Program-made: the position numbers and the translations under genes
NCBI GenBank assembly: GCA_019916065.1
Contig: CM034234.1
Span: 16,197,520 to 16,261,519, forward strand
From: Vitellaria paradoxa
Taxonomy: Eukaryota; Streptophyta; Magnoliopsida; Ericales; Sapotaceae
Length of the DNA: 64,000 bases
Direction of reading: 5' to 3'
Notes under the pieces: model-generated
Told to the model about the DNA's origin: nothing
Seen by the model: only the letters and a program-made list of their open reading frames with translations
The model's database searches: none
Part shown: in pieces, positions 46,152 to 58,702 of the stretch
Numbering within the stretch: the first letter of the stretch is position 1
Layout of the letters: every line of letters begins with the position of its first letter

Positions 46152-47789
46152 TGTGTGTTGATAGTTGAGTATGGTTAAGATTTTTATAAAAAATAAATTA
46201 TTTTTTTTATATTTTTTAAATAAATAAATCTTTATAATTGAGTTTTATTGCAAGTCTACATAATTTTAGGATGTTTTGATAGTTGAGTATGGGTAGGACT
46301 TTATATGATTAAATTATTTTAGTTTCTTAAAATAAGTAAATCTGAGTCATTGAGTTTTGTTAAAAGTCTATATAATCAAAGCTCAATAACTAATTGCTTT
46401 ATTAATTCACAAAAATTATATTTGAAGAGTTTAACAATAGTTAATTAAGTAAATAACTTTATTACTATATTCAAAAAATACTACTATTTTGTAAATATTA
46501 TAATTTTTATTTATTGATTAACCTCAAATATATTTTTACTATTTACTACGATCAATTTTAATCATCGAGTATTATTAGAAGTCTATACATAGTTAAAAAT
46601 AAATTTTATTATTATATTAAAATAAATGAATACTATTTATTTGAATATTAAAATATTAATACCATTTGTTAAAATAAATTACTACTATTTTTTTGAATAA
46701 TATTATCATTTATTGATAAATCTAAATTACAAATTTTAATATTATTATGATAAATTAACTTAAATAAATTTTAATTATTTTAGCTTTTTATTCTTAATTC
46801 GTTAATTAGAATAAATAAATTATAACAAGTCTATATAATTAAGACTTACTAAGTATCATATTATTAATTCGCAAAAACTATTTTAACCGTTATATTCAAT
46901 GAATTTAATAATAGTTAGCACATAAATAATTTTATCAGAAATAGGTTTTTTTTTTCTTTTTTTATGAATGTTACTTTCTGCTCAGAAATATAAAAACCAA
47001 ACTGTGCATATTTTATTGTTTTTTTTAAGCAGGTAAGTTTATTAGATCTTTGAAGTGGCTAACATAGGTGGCAAATATTATTATGGGTTCATTTGGCTCA
47101 CCAAAAAAATAAAATAAAAAACATTAATTTTTATTAATTTCTTTTTAATTTTCTTCAATTTTCTGTAATTTTTCTGAATTTTTACCAAATATGTCACCCG
47201 TGTGCGCTTTTATTTATTTATTTATTTATTTATTTATTTTTTAGGTGGTGCCAAACGGCCCGTGTGAAAATGCAATGGATGTATGAGAAAAAGGAAATTA
47301 TGTTCTTATCAGAAAATATGTTAAAAAAAAAATGTAACGATATAAATAGCGACCTTTTTGTAATTGCGTATAATATCATAATATATTTATTTTTAAAATA
47401 ATGGGTTTGTTTGGAGTAAGAAAAAATGAGATAAATTGTGGTTTGGAGAGAATTCGTAATGCGTACAGTGAAAGAAAAAAGTTGATGTGATATAAAGTTA
47501 ACAGAAATTTATAGAGATTTTTGAAGATTTTCAACAAATTATTGCACATCAAACGGGCCCAATATATCCTTACAGCTGTTTGTCGTTATTGTTGTAGACT
47601 TGTAGATAGTGTGATTACGGGAAAAAAAAAAAGGAAAAAATAAAAAAATAATAAAAATGAAAACAACGGCAGGGATCTATAATTTTTTTTTTTTTGTCTT
47701 ACTGTTATTATAATAAAATATGTTGTGATTGTTCTTCAATTAAAAAACTTTATCAAAATACTGTTAATAAAAATTCAATATGAAAGTAA

Positions 47790-48510
47790 GTTTTTATTAA
47801 GTTTGGAAACGCACTTTCATATTGCGTTTTTTGCGTCCAAATCTAGAAACGCATTTTGATGTCATGTTTATACTCTTAGAAAATGTAATGCCTCGTGAAC
47901 TATTATCCTGTTTTAAATAAGAGTAAATCGTATTATATTCTTAAGAATCATTTTATCCTTATTTTAAAAAATAAGAATAATAGATATTCTTTAGATTTTT
48001 GATATATCTCTTTAATTTTTTTGTTATATTAAAATTAAAGTGACGCGGTTAAAAAGAAGATCAGTACAAAAAAAAAAAAAAAAGAAGAAGAGAATAAGAA
48101 GGAAAAAAGAAATCAAAATTATAATAGGTATACTGAATTACAAATTTTATTAGAGGGAAAGAAAAAAATGATAAAGAAAAAGAATGGTTAACAGATGTAC
48201 GCATACATATTTCAAAATATAAATATTATTACACAGAAAAATATAATATCAAAATCAAAAATATGTTTACAGATAGATATAAACAAGGATAAGGATAAAA
48301 TAAAGATAAAATGTAATATGAAAATGTGTTTTGAGGGAGATCTAAAATACAAATAAAAAATATGTTTACAGATAAGATCTAAAATACAAATAAAAAATAT
48401 GTTTACAGATAAGTATAAAACAAGGATAAAAATGCGTTTTGAGGGATATTTTGATGCTGCGTTTTTAATTGACGTGAAAACATAATATGAAATTGCGTTT
48501 TCATTAAAAA
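47790..48510. repeat. GCGTTTT palindrome clusters away from the MULE
   Basis: The units GAAACGCACTTTCATATTGCGTTT (shown here only by position, 47806-47829), AAACGCATTTTGATG (about 47846) and, at the other end, 48428-48500 (AATGCGTTTTGAGG, GCTGCGTTTTTAATTG, AAATTGCGTTTTC) match the subterminal palindromes of the 8.4 kb MULE. This may be a short non-autonomous relative. I could not prove terminal inverted repeats or target duplications. Confidence 0.4.
48339..48416. repeat. Two-copy tandem repeat, about 38 bp
   Basis: The unit ATCTAAAATACAAATAAAAA followed by ATATGTTTACAGATAAG appears twice in a row without visible change. It lies in low-complexity sequence. Confidence 0.8.
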
Positions 48511-48984
48511 TCAAAAGTTAGTGTAAAAGTAACATATGAAGATATTTAATTAAAATTTTTAAAAATTTCTTAAAATCTTTTGGAAATTTTTTTAGAGTTT
48601 TTGAAGCTCAAATACACTCAAATGCTTCGAAGTTCAAGAAAAGTGGCAAAAGGCCAGACTTGTGCGTTGCGAAAATTCATCAACTAATCCTTATTGATAA
48701 TTTAATCGGTAAGAATTTGAATTTTTTTACATAGTTATTAGTTCAATTTTTTTAGAATTATTAAAATACTTGCTCGGTCATTAATTCGGAGACTTTATAT
48801 AATTTTTTCAAGGCTACTGAAGGAGTTAAGATAGTCAAGATATACACAAGTTCATTCAAATACTTTGAATATTCTAAAAAATAAACAAATAAATAAATGG
48901 TGCCAGGATTCGCAGTCTTATTTTTTATCTCGCAATCCAGTTAAATTTTCTCCATCTTAGAACAATAATGCCTTAATTCAAAAT

Positions 48985-49325
48985 GATCACTTTACCCTCC
49001 ATATTTACTACACATAACTTACAATCTAAAAAAACTACTGAAAACTATATAAATTTTAATAGGAACTTATTGAAAATATCAGACAATATCAACAATCACT
49101 TTATGAAAAAATCAAACAAATTTGTCAATCACTTACTGAAATAAATTTTTGACAGATAAATGAAACATTTCAGTAATTAATTACTGAATAAATTAAACAT
49201 TTTTAATAGGTACTTATTCAAAAAATTAAATAATTTCAACAATTAATTGGTAAAAAATTTAGGAAAGAAAGGAATATTTTTAAAACTTCAAGAGTAATTT
49301 GTGAGTTGTGTGAAGAAATTATTAT
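48985..49325. repeat. Third locus of the ACTGAAA-rich dispersed repeat
   Basis: It aligns, with about 75-80% identity by eye, to 6735-7080 and to 53600-53945, the region just upstream of the membrane-protein gene copies. Shared words are CTTACTGAAA-AAATTTTTGACA, TTTCAGTAA-T-ATTACTGAA and AAGTGTAATTTGTGA-TT. It is either a dispersed element or the ghost of an older duplication. Confidence 0.65.
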
Positions 49326-49796
49326 ACTACTTCCAAAAAAAAATATAAAATATATAAATTAATTGAGTTGCTAGACAAAAAGTAAAACTGTTGATTGCGG
49401 CACCCTGAATAAAAACTTAACGAACCAAATCTTGTAGGAAGCATAAATGGGGACTTCGTTGTCTTGTAGGCCAATTGAAACACAGTTACAAACCCTAGAC
49501 CACTCAATAACCTAAGATTACAATATCTTCCATGGAACCCACCTCTCTCTCTCTCTCTCTATATGTCTCTCTCTTTCTCTCTAAAAATGTAGGACCACCA
49601 AGGACGCTTCAAATCACAAAGGCTAGTAATTATCTCATATATAGAGCTTGAGTGATGACACGTGGCACACAGTATTGGTGTCGGTTGCTTGGCTTTTGCA
49701 ATGGATTTTAGACCACGATCAAGCATACTACTTTACTGGCCAAAGCGAGCATCCTAAGCCAAAACTTTGGCATTGATCTCATTCTTTTACCTTCCT

Positions 49797-50135
49797 TTAT
49801 CCCCCTCATCTATTAATATTAATATGACATAACATTATTCTTAACAATTTTTTTATTTTTATTTTTAAATCAACTGTGATTGATTTGACCAATTTAACCA
49901 TAGTAAGTTAACTGATCATTATCGTTGCTAATGTGAAATTGTTAGAGACGAATACTCTCATTCTTATACATTTCTTTTTCACCCTCATTTATTAATACTA
50001 ATATTACGTAACACTTATTCTTAGTAATTCTTTTTTATTTTTAAATCAATTATGAATGATTTGATCAATTTAGTTATAGTAAACTAACGAGTCATTGTCG
50101 TGGCTAATGAAAAATTGTTAGGGATGAGTCAAGTC
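49797..50135. repeat. Diverged two-copy tandem repeat, about 175-bp period
   Basis: Copies at about 49797-49955 and 49977-50130 share CTCAT-TATTAATA-TAATAT, AAATCAA-T-TGA-TGATTTGA and GTAA-TTAAC-A-TCATT-TCGTTGCTAATG.AAATTGTTAG blocks with many substitutions. No coding sense. Confidence 0.65.
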
Positions 50136-51527
50136 CAATAAGAAAGTGATATATATTGTTAATAATGATTTTTTTTTTTTTTAATCACTTGAAGATGCCG
50201 CAGATTGTCAAAAAGTTGCCATCGTATTAGTTTTTTTTTTTTTCTTGATTAGTTAAAGCTTAGTTTGGGAAGAAATAAAAAATAACTTTTAACTTTCTAT
50301 TCATTTGACATATTTTACTCTTCATGTTTTAAGAAAAATTTAAATTTAAGAAAGTAATTTTAATCATCTAAAAGAAAAAAAAAATTAAAAGGCCAGTACC
50401 CAAAAAAAAAAATGGAAACAGGGACTAATGTTTACTTACCGAACTACAGTTTAGTATTATTTTACCACCTTAATTAAAAAATATTAAATATTAAATCTTC
50501 AACTATCAATTCATAATAATGTATCATTTCCTTATATTGTTAATTTCAATTTTCTAACAAAATTTATGTCAATAATGTGCACAAAATACTATGGACCAAA
50601 ATACTCATACATAAATTTCTGTAAACAAAAAATCAAAGTATAAAATTTTAATTGATAAAAATATCCTAAGAGTTTTACTAAAATTATGAAAATAAAATGT
50701 TTGTGGCTTTGTTATATGAGTGTTACTTTATTTTAATAAAATTATTAAAGTATTTATTTTAACATAAAGTATTTTTTTTTTTATCTCTTATCCACGTTCG
50801 TGGATTAAATTATGTTAGAGTTATAAAAATTAAATTTAGGAAAACATTCTTAAAATTTAATAATTTAAAGAATTGATGTGTTTTTTTAGTCTGAAAATAA
50901 TATTACTCAATAATTCAAGAGGTTATCTTATAATTGATCCTTTTTTATGTGCATTTCTAATGGGGTCATCGACTCAAATGGAAGAAATTGATGTTAGAAA
51001 TTGATGTTAGTCAGATGACAATCCAATTTCGGTTGTTAAATTTTAATTCAATGATTTAAATATATTTTAATGATTCACGGCAAACTATCATCAAATGTGA
51101 TGTTAAACCCCAATTTCATCCACTTGTGCACTTCATTTAGGGTTATTTCCTTTTTCTATAAAAAAAATATTTAAAAAAGTAAAAAGAAAGAAAAAAAATA
51201 TGAAGGAATATAAAATTTTAAAATATATTTTTTTGAAGAAATTAAGAAAATATGTTCATTAATAAATAATTTTAATTAAGTTATTTTTAATTTTTATATT
51301 TTTTATTTTTATTACAGATTAAATAAAAAAGGATTTTTAAATTTTTATTTCTTTTTTTTATTGATAAATTCTTTATCTAAATACAGTTTTAATGTAAATT
51401 ACTAATTAAGGCTTGTTTGGTTGGACAAAGCTGGCAAAGTCAAAAGCAAAAAGCAAGTTACTAGTAACTCTGATTTTAAGCTGCAAATGCAACGCGGTGG
51501 AACTCGAGTCTGTTTACTTCTCATTTC

Positions 51528-51569
<42 letters not shown>

Positions 51570-51779
51570 GTAACACAAATATACTCTACATAAAATAGCC
51601 CTTTGAAACTTTCTCTCTCTCAAGAAATGCTCTTTAACTGTTGGTTACTGAAAAAATTAAATTTTTTTCTTTCTCAAACTAAGCCTAAAAAATTTATATG
51701 GTGTATATAGCGTGGAATAAAAAGTTATAAGTGAATAGTTATAATTTTCTTTTACAATTATTGTTTATTCATTAAAAAT

Positions 51780-53291
51780 CTAACAATCACTATAAACAGG
51801 CGAATCTAATTCTAGTAAACAAAATTGCCTCAAAAAATTAGAAGTGATATCTACGTCGCTATTACCCCGCCTAACCACGGCATAATTTGATACAGGCAAG
51901 GAGGAACTCGAGTTTGAGTTCAACCCGGTGAGTGAACTCGCGTCGGGGATTGACTCAGTTGACTTAACCACAACCTCTATGTTCTTCAACGTTAACTCAT
52001 TGCCAACGAGTTGATTGAAAAGCCCCGACTCAGTAAACGAGTTCTTCCTCTTGTGTTGGGTTGCGGCTCGGACTATCTCGGTCAGCATTGCGTTCGACAG
52101 CCGTCGAACTCCCCGAGTCCCGCCCATTATCACCGCCGAGTTCACCGGTTTGTCAGCATGTGACTGAGTTTTAACCGAGTTTTCCTTTCCACGCGTGCCG
52201 ATTGTGGGGGCAACACTTGATAAATGAACTGACTCGGGACTCCGAGTCCTGACTGGGCCGAGTGGGTCACCCAGTATTAAAACTTCATTCACGTCCGCCA
52301 GCAGTACGTGCTTGAAATTTCTTCTCACTCGACCCAGTAGCATTGGATAACAAGCCCATCTTCTCAGACTCATTGGAACATCATCGTCAAAGAACCCAGC
52401 CAGCGAGTTCTCCGAGTCAAGCTCGTCCGCAACGAAACTCACCACCGAGCCATAACTCAACCGAGTCAACTCAGCGCCACCTTCCTCGCCGCCATTGCTT
52501 CTTATTCGTCTCCCCCATATCGGCTCTCCCAATTCTTTCACCTTCTCGCTCGATTTCACGAACTGGGTCAAATCAAAACTCACCGCTGAGTTCGTATCAC
52601 TCGACCGAGTTCGACGAACGAGTTCGGAGAAAGACTCGTTCTCTTCTAGGATTACAGTTTGGAAAGAAGATGAATGGGACTGAGAGGGAAAGATGAGGAC
52701 GAGGTCTGATCTCGAGGCGAGAACAGAGCGATGAAAGAGTCTGAGAAACAAGCGAAGTTGTTGCTCTGTAATGGACTCCAACGCATGGCCCACAACGACG
52801 TCGTCCATGGCGTTGGTGCCTCTCCTGTGCAGAGTTCCCATTCCTTGCAAAGCATGCGAAGGTGGTGGAGAGGGTGAATGGGTTTTTATGGGTTTGTGCA
52901 GAAGTTGAGGATTTGTGGAAAGATGTCGGCGGGACGTGAAGGGATTGATGGCGGCGGCGTCGGCAGTGGTGGATTCGAAGTTGGAGAGAGTGAAGAGGAG
53001 GAGGGTGATGAAGATGAGGAGGGCACAGATGGAGATGGTGGATTGGGCTCTGGAGAGGAGTTGGTGGTTGGAGGAGGTAACTCGTCTGATCAGTGGACTG
53101 TTCATTCGGGGTTTGGAGGTAGATGAAGATGGTGACGGTGATGGTGATGGTGATGAAGAGAACATATTGTTGTTCGTCTTCTTGTTGTTGTTGCTGATAT
53201 TACTGTGTTGTTCATCTTGGGGGAAGAAGACTACGAGGAAACCCATATCCCAGCCTTCATTGCTGCTCTTGCCTCTTGCGGTCAACGCCAT
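51780..53291 (-). CDS. Uncharacterised plant type II membrane protein (copy 2, intact)
   Basis: A single 503-residue exon. I chose Met at 53291 (MALTARGKSSNEGW) because this start opens the conserved part; the open frame itself begins at 53438 with a poorly conserved Lys/Arg-rich extension. A cytosolic Ser/Pro- and Asn-rich N-terminus (residues 1-80) is followed by one hydrophobic segment (about 85-105, SICALLIFITLLLF) and a long conserved domain. That domain contains RLFLRLFHRSVLASRSDL, FFDDDVPMSLRRW and KHVLLADVNEVLILGDPLGP. The layout resembles Golgi type II proteins, and the family was, as I remember, labelled DUF7780 and glycosyltransferase-like, but I see no proven catalytic motif. Serine- and glutamate-rich stretches lie near the end. 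This is the only intact copy in the window; the copy at 1-6444 is dead. Confidence 0.85.
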   Translation of the reverse strand: MALTARGKSSNEGWDMGFLVVFFPQDEQHSNISNNNKKTNNNMFSSSPSPSPSPSSSTSKPRMNSPLIRRVTSSNHQLLSRAQSTISICALLIFITLLLFTLSNFESTTADAAAINPFTSRRHLSTNPQLLHKPIKTHSPSPPPSHALQGMGTLHRRGTNAMDDVVVGHALESITEQQLRLFLRLFHRSVLASRSDLVLIFPSQSHSSSFQTVILEENESFSELVRRTRSSDTNSAVSFDLTQFVKSSEKVKELGEPIWGRRIRSNGGEEGGAELTRLSYGSVVSFVADELDSENSLAGFFDDDVPMSLRRWACYPMLLGRVRRNFKHVLLADVNEVLILGDPLGPVRTRSPESVHLSSVAPTIGTRGKENSVKTQSHADKPVNSAVIMGGTRGVRRLSNAMLTEIVRAATQHKRKNSFTESGLFNQLVGNELTLKNIEVVVKSTESIPDASSLTGLNSNSSSSLPVSNYAVVRRGNSDVDITSNFLRQFCLLELDSPVYSDC

Positions 53292-53716
53292 CTCTCTGTT
53301 TTTCTCTCTCCGTTTAGATTTCTTTCTCTGAATAGCTCTCTGGCTCTTCTCTCCCCACCTCTCTATTTTTGTATCTCTCTGTCTCTCTTTCCTCGATGGG
53401 TTAATCGCTTGAGCAAAGGCCATTTGACTTGAGCTCAAAGTTTATCACCTTCCCACGTTCAAAAAAGTGAAAATAAATAAACAAATAAGGCTATTCTATT
53501 GAAACTTAATATTTATGGGTGTCACTATTAGTAATTTTTTTTTGTCCGCAATCCGGTTAAAACTTTTTTATCTTAGATAAAAATACTCTAATACAAAATA
53601 ACTTCTTTATTCTCTATATTTATTACACATATTACACACTCTAAAAAATTCTAGATAAAATTTTAATAAAAATTTATTAAAAATATCAAATAATATCAAC
53701 AACGACTTCCTAAAAA

Positions 53717-54235
53717 AAATCAAATAAATTCGACAATCACTTACTGAAACAAATTTTTGACAAATAAACGAAATATTCAGCAACTGATTACTGAACAAAT
53801 TAAAAATTTTTAACAAATATTTACTAAAAAATCAAACAATTTTAATAATAAGGTACTGAAAATATTTAGTAATTTGTGAGTATTTTTATAATTTTAAGTG
53901 TAATTTATGAGTTGTGTAAAAAAATTATTAAATTATTTAGAGAAAACATGAAGCAGAAAAAAAAATAAGACTGAAAAAATCAAATAAATTCGACAATCAC
54001 TTACTGAAACAAATTTTTGACAAATAAACGAAATATTTTAGTAACTGATTACTGAACAAATTAAAAATTTTTAACAAATATTTGCTAAAAAAATCAAACA
54101 ATTTTAATAATAAGGTACTGAAAATATTTAGTAATTTGTGAGTATTTTTATAATTGTAAGTGTAATTTATGAGTTGTGTAAAAAAATTATTAAATTATTT
54201 AGAGAAAACATGAAGCAGAAACAAAAATAAGACTG
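53717..54235. repeat. 258-bp tandem duplication, copy 2 only
   Basis: 53717-53974 and 53975-54235 are nearly identical, and each matches the single unit at about 6838-7095 in copy 1. The duplication is therefore specific to copy 2 and young. It lies about 430 bp upstream of the intact membrane-protein start codon, within possible promoter range. Confidence 0.85.
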
Positions 54236-56179
54236 TAAATAGTTGCACCAATATTTATTGCCAATGCACTGTATTTTCAGATAATAAATTTTAATAAGAA
54301 ATTCAAATGGTGTATTACCTTTTACTTAAAAAAAAAAAAAAAAAAAAGCGAAGAAGAATTCTCTCCTTTCTCTTTTGTGAAAGGCTAAAACAGACTGGCA
54401 ATGAGGTAGCATCATGATATCATCCGCGAAATTACAACAGTCACAATTGTACCATTGAGGAGAGGAATGTCCATCTGTTGCTTGCGAGAAACTTTGGTCG
54501 CTTCGTACGAGGCATGAAAGGCACAGGTAAGGTGTAAAATTCTTAAACTTTCTTCCGACTCGTCCATTTTAGGGTACGTTTGAAGCATAAAAATTTGGTA
54601 AAAATTTTTATTATATTTTTATATATTTTAATCTTCTTAAAGTTCAAAAAAGAATTCAACACCTTTCAAAAAAAAAGTCGATAATTAAAATTCGATTAAT
54701 CAAATAGTAAAAATATTTTCGCCATTCTCACCGTGAACTCCCAAACTATCAAATGACACCCACTTTGACTTTTTTTGTGGGGTCATAGAAACCATTGCAA
54801 CAAATTGTAGAAACCGTTCCGATGAATTCACGCGGACAACTTCCGTCTAAATGGTTTCTACAACGGATTGTAGTACAAAGAAGTCATAACTACCCAAAAT
54901 TTTGAATTTGTCCGAACGAAAATTAAATCTATCAGAACGAAATCTTAGTGTTAATCTCCAAAAAATACAGTTTGAAATGTGTACACTAAATGCCAAAAAT
55001 TTTTTCAAACTATATTTTATCTTATTTTGTCTCATTTTTTTATTACTTCAAACACACTCTTAATCTAATAGCTAATAAGATCAGCGTTATAGAGCTGAGA
55101 TTACAATTGATGTTAATCTCCCATCTTTCCAAATAGTATAAAGCTCGTGAGAAAGAGAGGAAAACAAAATTTTAATTTATACAAAATAAATTACAAATTT
55201 AGTAAACAGTAATGTTCTTTTTAATCAACCGATTTAGTATAATAAATTAAAGAAAATAATAAGGTCGACTACAAATGTTTACATATTAACATGAAAATCC
55301 CATCATGAATTTATATGGTGTACACGGATATAAACAATGTTATATAAAGTAAAATATTAGACGTTGAGTGAAGTTTTAAAATTCATAAATTTTTATTTTA
55401 GCAATACTTTTTTTTTCTTCTTCCTATATATCCCTAAACTCCTTATAACAACGACGTACTTACAATTTTAATGGTATTAAAAAGTAAATTTTTATAATGT
55501 AATTAAATAATTTCACTATTTATATATTTTTTTACTTTTTTTAAATACTCTTTAACTATTCACTACTTTTGTAACGATTTGACTTTCTTTAAATATTTAG
55601 TAATTAGTTATTATTTACTTAAATGATTTTAACCGCTTGTTATTAACTATTTGAGTAACTTTTATTATTTTTATAATTTTATTTTAATTAAAATAAAATT
55701 ATAATAAAAATCACAAAAATATGTGCTAACTAAAATAAAATTTTAATAAAAATCACACAAAATATGTGCCAACTTTTAGTGTGTATATATAGAAAATATC
55801 AAAATTAATTTGAATTTTGATCTATTAAAAGTATAACAATAATTAATTTCATTTAATTTGTTGCGAAAAATTAATAAGGTGATATTGATGATAACTATGC
55901 ATGCGTCTTGATGGATAGATTGCAAAGTGTCGGTGGCATGGATAGGCATATAAATATTTGGCGTTAAGAAACGTGTGTGTGTGTATATATATATATATAT
56001 CGATTGGTGGAGCATCAGTACTGCATGAAATATCGAGGAAAAATGAATGGCTTTTATTTTATCTTATTTTATTTTAATACTTGGAAAAAGGGTTTTGTAT
56101 TGAATCAAAGATTTTATCCTAGTTTACGTGGAGTACTTTAATTTGTTGTCATGAATCCTAACTTCACACAGGGACTGTC

Positions 56180-56417
56180 ATTCTGCGATCGGGCAGAAGC
56201 TCGCAGCTGTTACTCATGAGTATACACTGGATGAAATTCGTCTCGTGGTCCTAACCGGCAAATAACCACGATGCGGTAAATCAGCCTAGGTAAGCCCTGC
56301 TTACCGGCTCAACCGAGAAGGCTGTTAGATGACCCTCCACAATTAGAGGAAGGACTGTCCCCAAGAAGAGTCGAACCCAGAACCTATTAGAACCAACTCG
56401 ACTACCTCTTTCGGGGC
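56180..56417 (-). mobile_element. tRNA-derived SINE, copy 2 only
   Basis: 238 bp between exact 15-bp duplications CACACAGGGACTGTC (56165-56179, 56418-56432). The matching site in copy 1 (about 9366-9380) is empty. On the minus strand it shows an A box (TAGTCGAGTTGG) and a B box (GGTTCGACTCT). Its 3' end (...GATCGCAGAAT) has no long A-tail, as in some plant SINE families. Confidence 0.92.
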
Positions 56418-57359
56418 CACACAGGGACTGTCCTTTCTCATAAATGAAGCTGTGTGTGTGTGTGTGTAAATGTTCTACAGACACATGCAGTAAGCCGATG
56501 TTTCAATTTGATCATGGTATGAAGCTGGTTGAATGATAATGAGTTTAAATATAATCTTACAACTATCGACTTATTTGTTTTAGGAATAACGAATGGTAAT
56601 TTTATTAGAATAATTTCTATTTTTATTACATCAATTTGAATGAGAGAGTAATAATTACTTTAGGAAAAATAATTACTCTTATACGGGAAAAATTTTTACT
56701 ATTTTTTTATTATTTTGTAAAATATTTATTTAACTGCCTATAAACCCTCGAAAATATTCTCTCAAACTGGATTGTTTATTCTTAAAAATAGTTTATTAAA
56801 ATTAATAATTTATTTAAATAATATAAAGTTCATTGTTTTATTAAATTATTTTATCAAAATAAAAATAATTTTTATTAAATAATAAATCACTATTAGAATC
56901 AATTACTATTAAAATATTAATCTATAACAAAATTATTTTAACTGAGCTTATTTGTACTCTACAAATAGATTCTTACAATCTACTTTACTTTTTTATTAAA
57001 TAAATTACACAATTACTCTCATTTTTATAGAAAAGTATTTATAACGTTAAAATTATACAATATAGCTTACTAGAGGAATGAGAGTAGTTATGTAATTTTA
57101 TTTAATAAAAAATAAACTACAAGAATATATTTGTACAATAGAAATTAACCCACTCAGTTATTTTTTATAATTAATATTTATTTAAGATTATATATTTTAA
57201 TAATATATTTTTATTAAAACTAATTATTATTAAAATAATAATTATTATGATGATTTATTTTATTATAATATTTTATTAAGATTAAATATAAACTTTTATC
57301 TCTTACTTAATTTATTCTCATTCCAAATATAATTAAACTTTATCTTTTCAAAATTTTTA

Positions 57360-57679
57360 GGTGGCATTTGATTTACATTTACATTTTTGTTTTCTGTTTT
57401 TTATTTTTATTTTATGTGTTAAAAATCTCAAAATTAGAAAATATAAAATACTCTATTTTCCTTATTTTGAGATTTTTCTCATTTTTTGTTAAAAACTCTC
57501 AAAACAACTTTTTGTCATTTTTCATTTTATGCGTAAAGTCATTTTTTGTTTTCAAAAATAAATTTTGAAAACACAAATAACCAAATGCATTTTGATCTAT
57601 TTTTTATTTTCAAAAGCATAAAATGAAAAATACATTCAAAACAGAAAATAAAAAATAAAAAAATAAACTAAATGAGCCC
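57360..57679. mobile_element. Tourist/PIF-Harbinger-like MITE, copy 2 only
   Basis: 320 bp flanked by TTA on both sides (57357-57359, 57680-57682). The ends are GGTGGCATTTGATTTA and, reversed, GGGCTCATTTAGTTTA. It is absent from copy 1 at about 10311, where the flanks join with a single TTA-like site. A 3-bp TTA duplication is typical for PIF/Harbinger MITEs. Confidence 0.85.
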
Positions 57680-57724
57680 TTAGTATTCCAAACATAATAT
57701 AATTATTACTAATATTTATTCTCT

Positions 57725-57815
57725 CATTCTAAAATATAAGTATTATAAATTTATAATCCCAGTAACCATTCTAAAATATAAGTATTATAAATTTATAATC
57801 CCAGTAACCATCATT
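57725..57815. repeat. 45-bp tandem duplication, copy 2 only
   Basis: The block CATTCTAAAATATAAGTATT ... CCCAGTAACC occurs twice in a row here and once in copy 1 (about 10362-10408). Confidence 0.8.
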
Positions 57816-58562
57816 AACAGAGTAACAATTGTCTCCGCAATCTTTTACCCTCAAAAATTTTCAGCCCGTAACAAACATTTCTTATATGTATTGTTATAAA
57901 TATAATACTGATAAATATAATTAAAAAATTAATTACATATTTTTCAAAACCCATGGGGTCTAATCAAATCTACAAATGTTTTTCATAGTTAAGGGCACTT
58001 GAAGATTAAAACGCTTAATACCATATCTAGTTAAGGGGTTAATGAGTTTTTCACTTTGTGATATTTTTAATATGATATGAAGCTCTACTTAGTCAATAGT
58101 AATATCAAGTCGTCATATTTTGTCAGTTTACTATTTTGTAGATAATTATAAATCGAGTTGTATCAATATATAGTTAGACATGAACATGTATTTATGTCTA
58201 TATCTAAAATTTCGACACCAGAATAATTGTGTTGGTGATTGAAAAACAAAATAATAAGACATAATTACATTTTTATGCTCATTTATTTTATTTTATTTTT
58301 TAAATACCCTCTAAATCTAGCTAAAGCATTAACAAAAATACATGCACATACATGTTCTGGGCGTGCATGAGAGTTACTAGTTTTTTGATATGCTGTCGCG
58401 CCCCAAGTGTTTTGAGAATGTCTGTATAATAATAATATATCTAAACGAGTAACCGAAAATGCCTGGAAGAGTGTCAAAATGAAAGCATCCTTTTTTTTTT
58501 TTTTGGTTCATTTTTCAATTATCTTTTTTTAGCTAAAATGATGCAGGAAATATTGGAAAACT

Positions 58563-58702
58563 AGGGTGCATTTTGAATGGCAAAAAGCCAGTAAAAATTA
58601 ATAAAAGTTATATCCCATAATTCAAGTAGTGAGATAAAAAATTGATAACTATAAGAGAATAATGAGTTCTTTTGTAGAAATTTGTTGATCCAAACGGGCC
58701 CT
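58563..58702. mobile_element. Small MITE, cut in half in copy 1
   Basis: Imperfect inverted ends AGGGTGCATTTTGAATGGC and, reversed, AGGGCCCGTTTGGATC. Only its left half survives in copy 1 (about 11167-11237), where it is fused to LINE sequence. Confidence 0.55.

Larger units (their letters stand above)
44959..51779. other. Intergenic stretch with tandem repeats and old element pieces
   Basis: The first few hundred bases are probably villin 3' UTR (TTTT-rich, no frame). After about 45.7 kb the sequence is very AT-rich. It contains the separate repeats listed below, CT microsatellites at about 49542-49560 and 51531-51567, and a G-box-like ACACGTGGC at about 49657. The frame at 48212-48514 is low-complexity. 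I see no credible gene. Confidence 0.55.

Noticed and set aside
48212..48514. 100-residue minus-strand frame of Phe/Ile/Leu-rich sequence
   Set aside because: Low-complexity translation of AT-rich tandem repeats.
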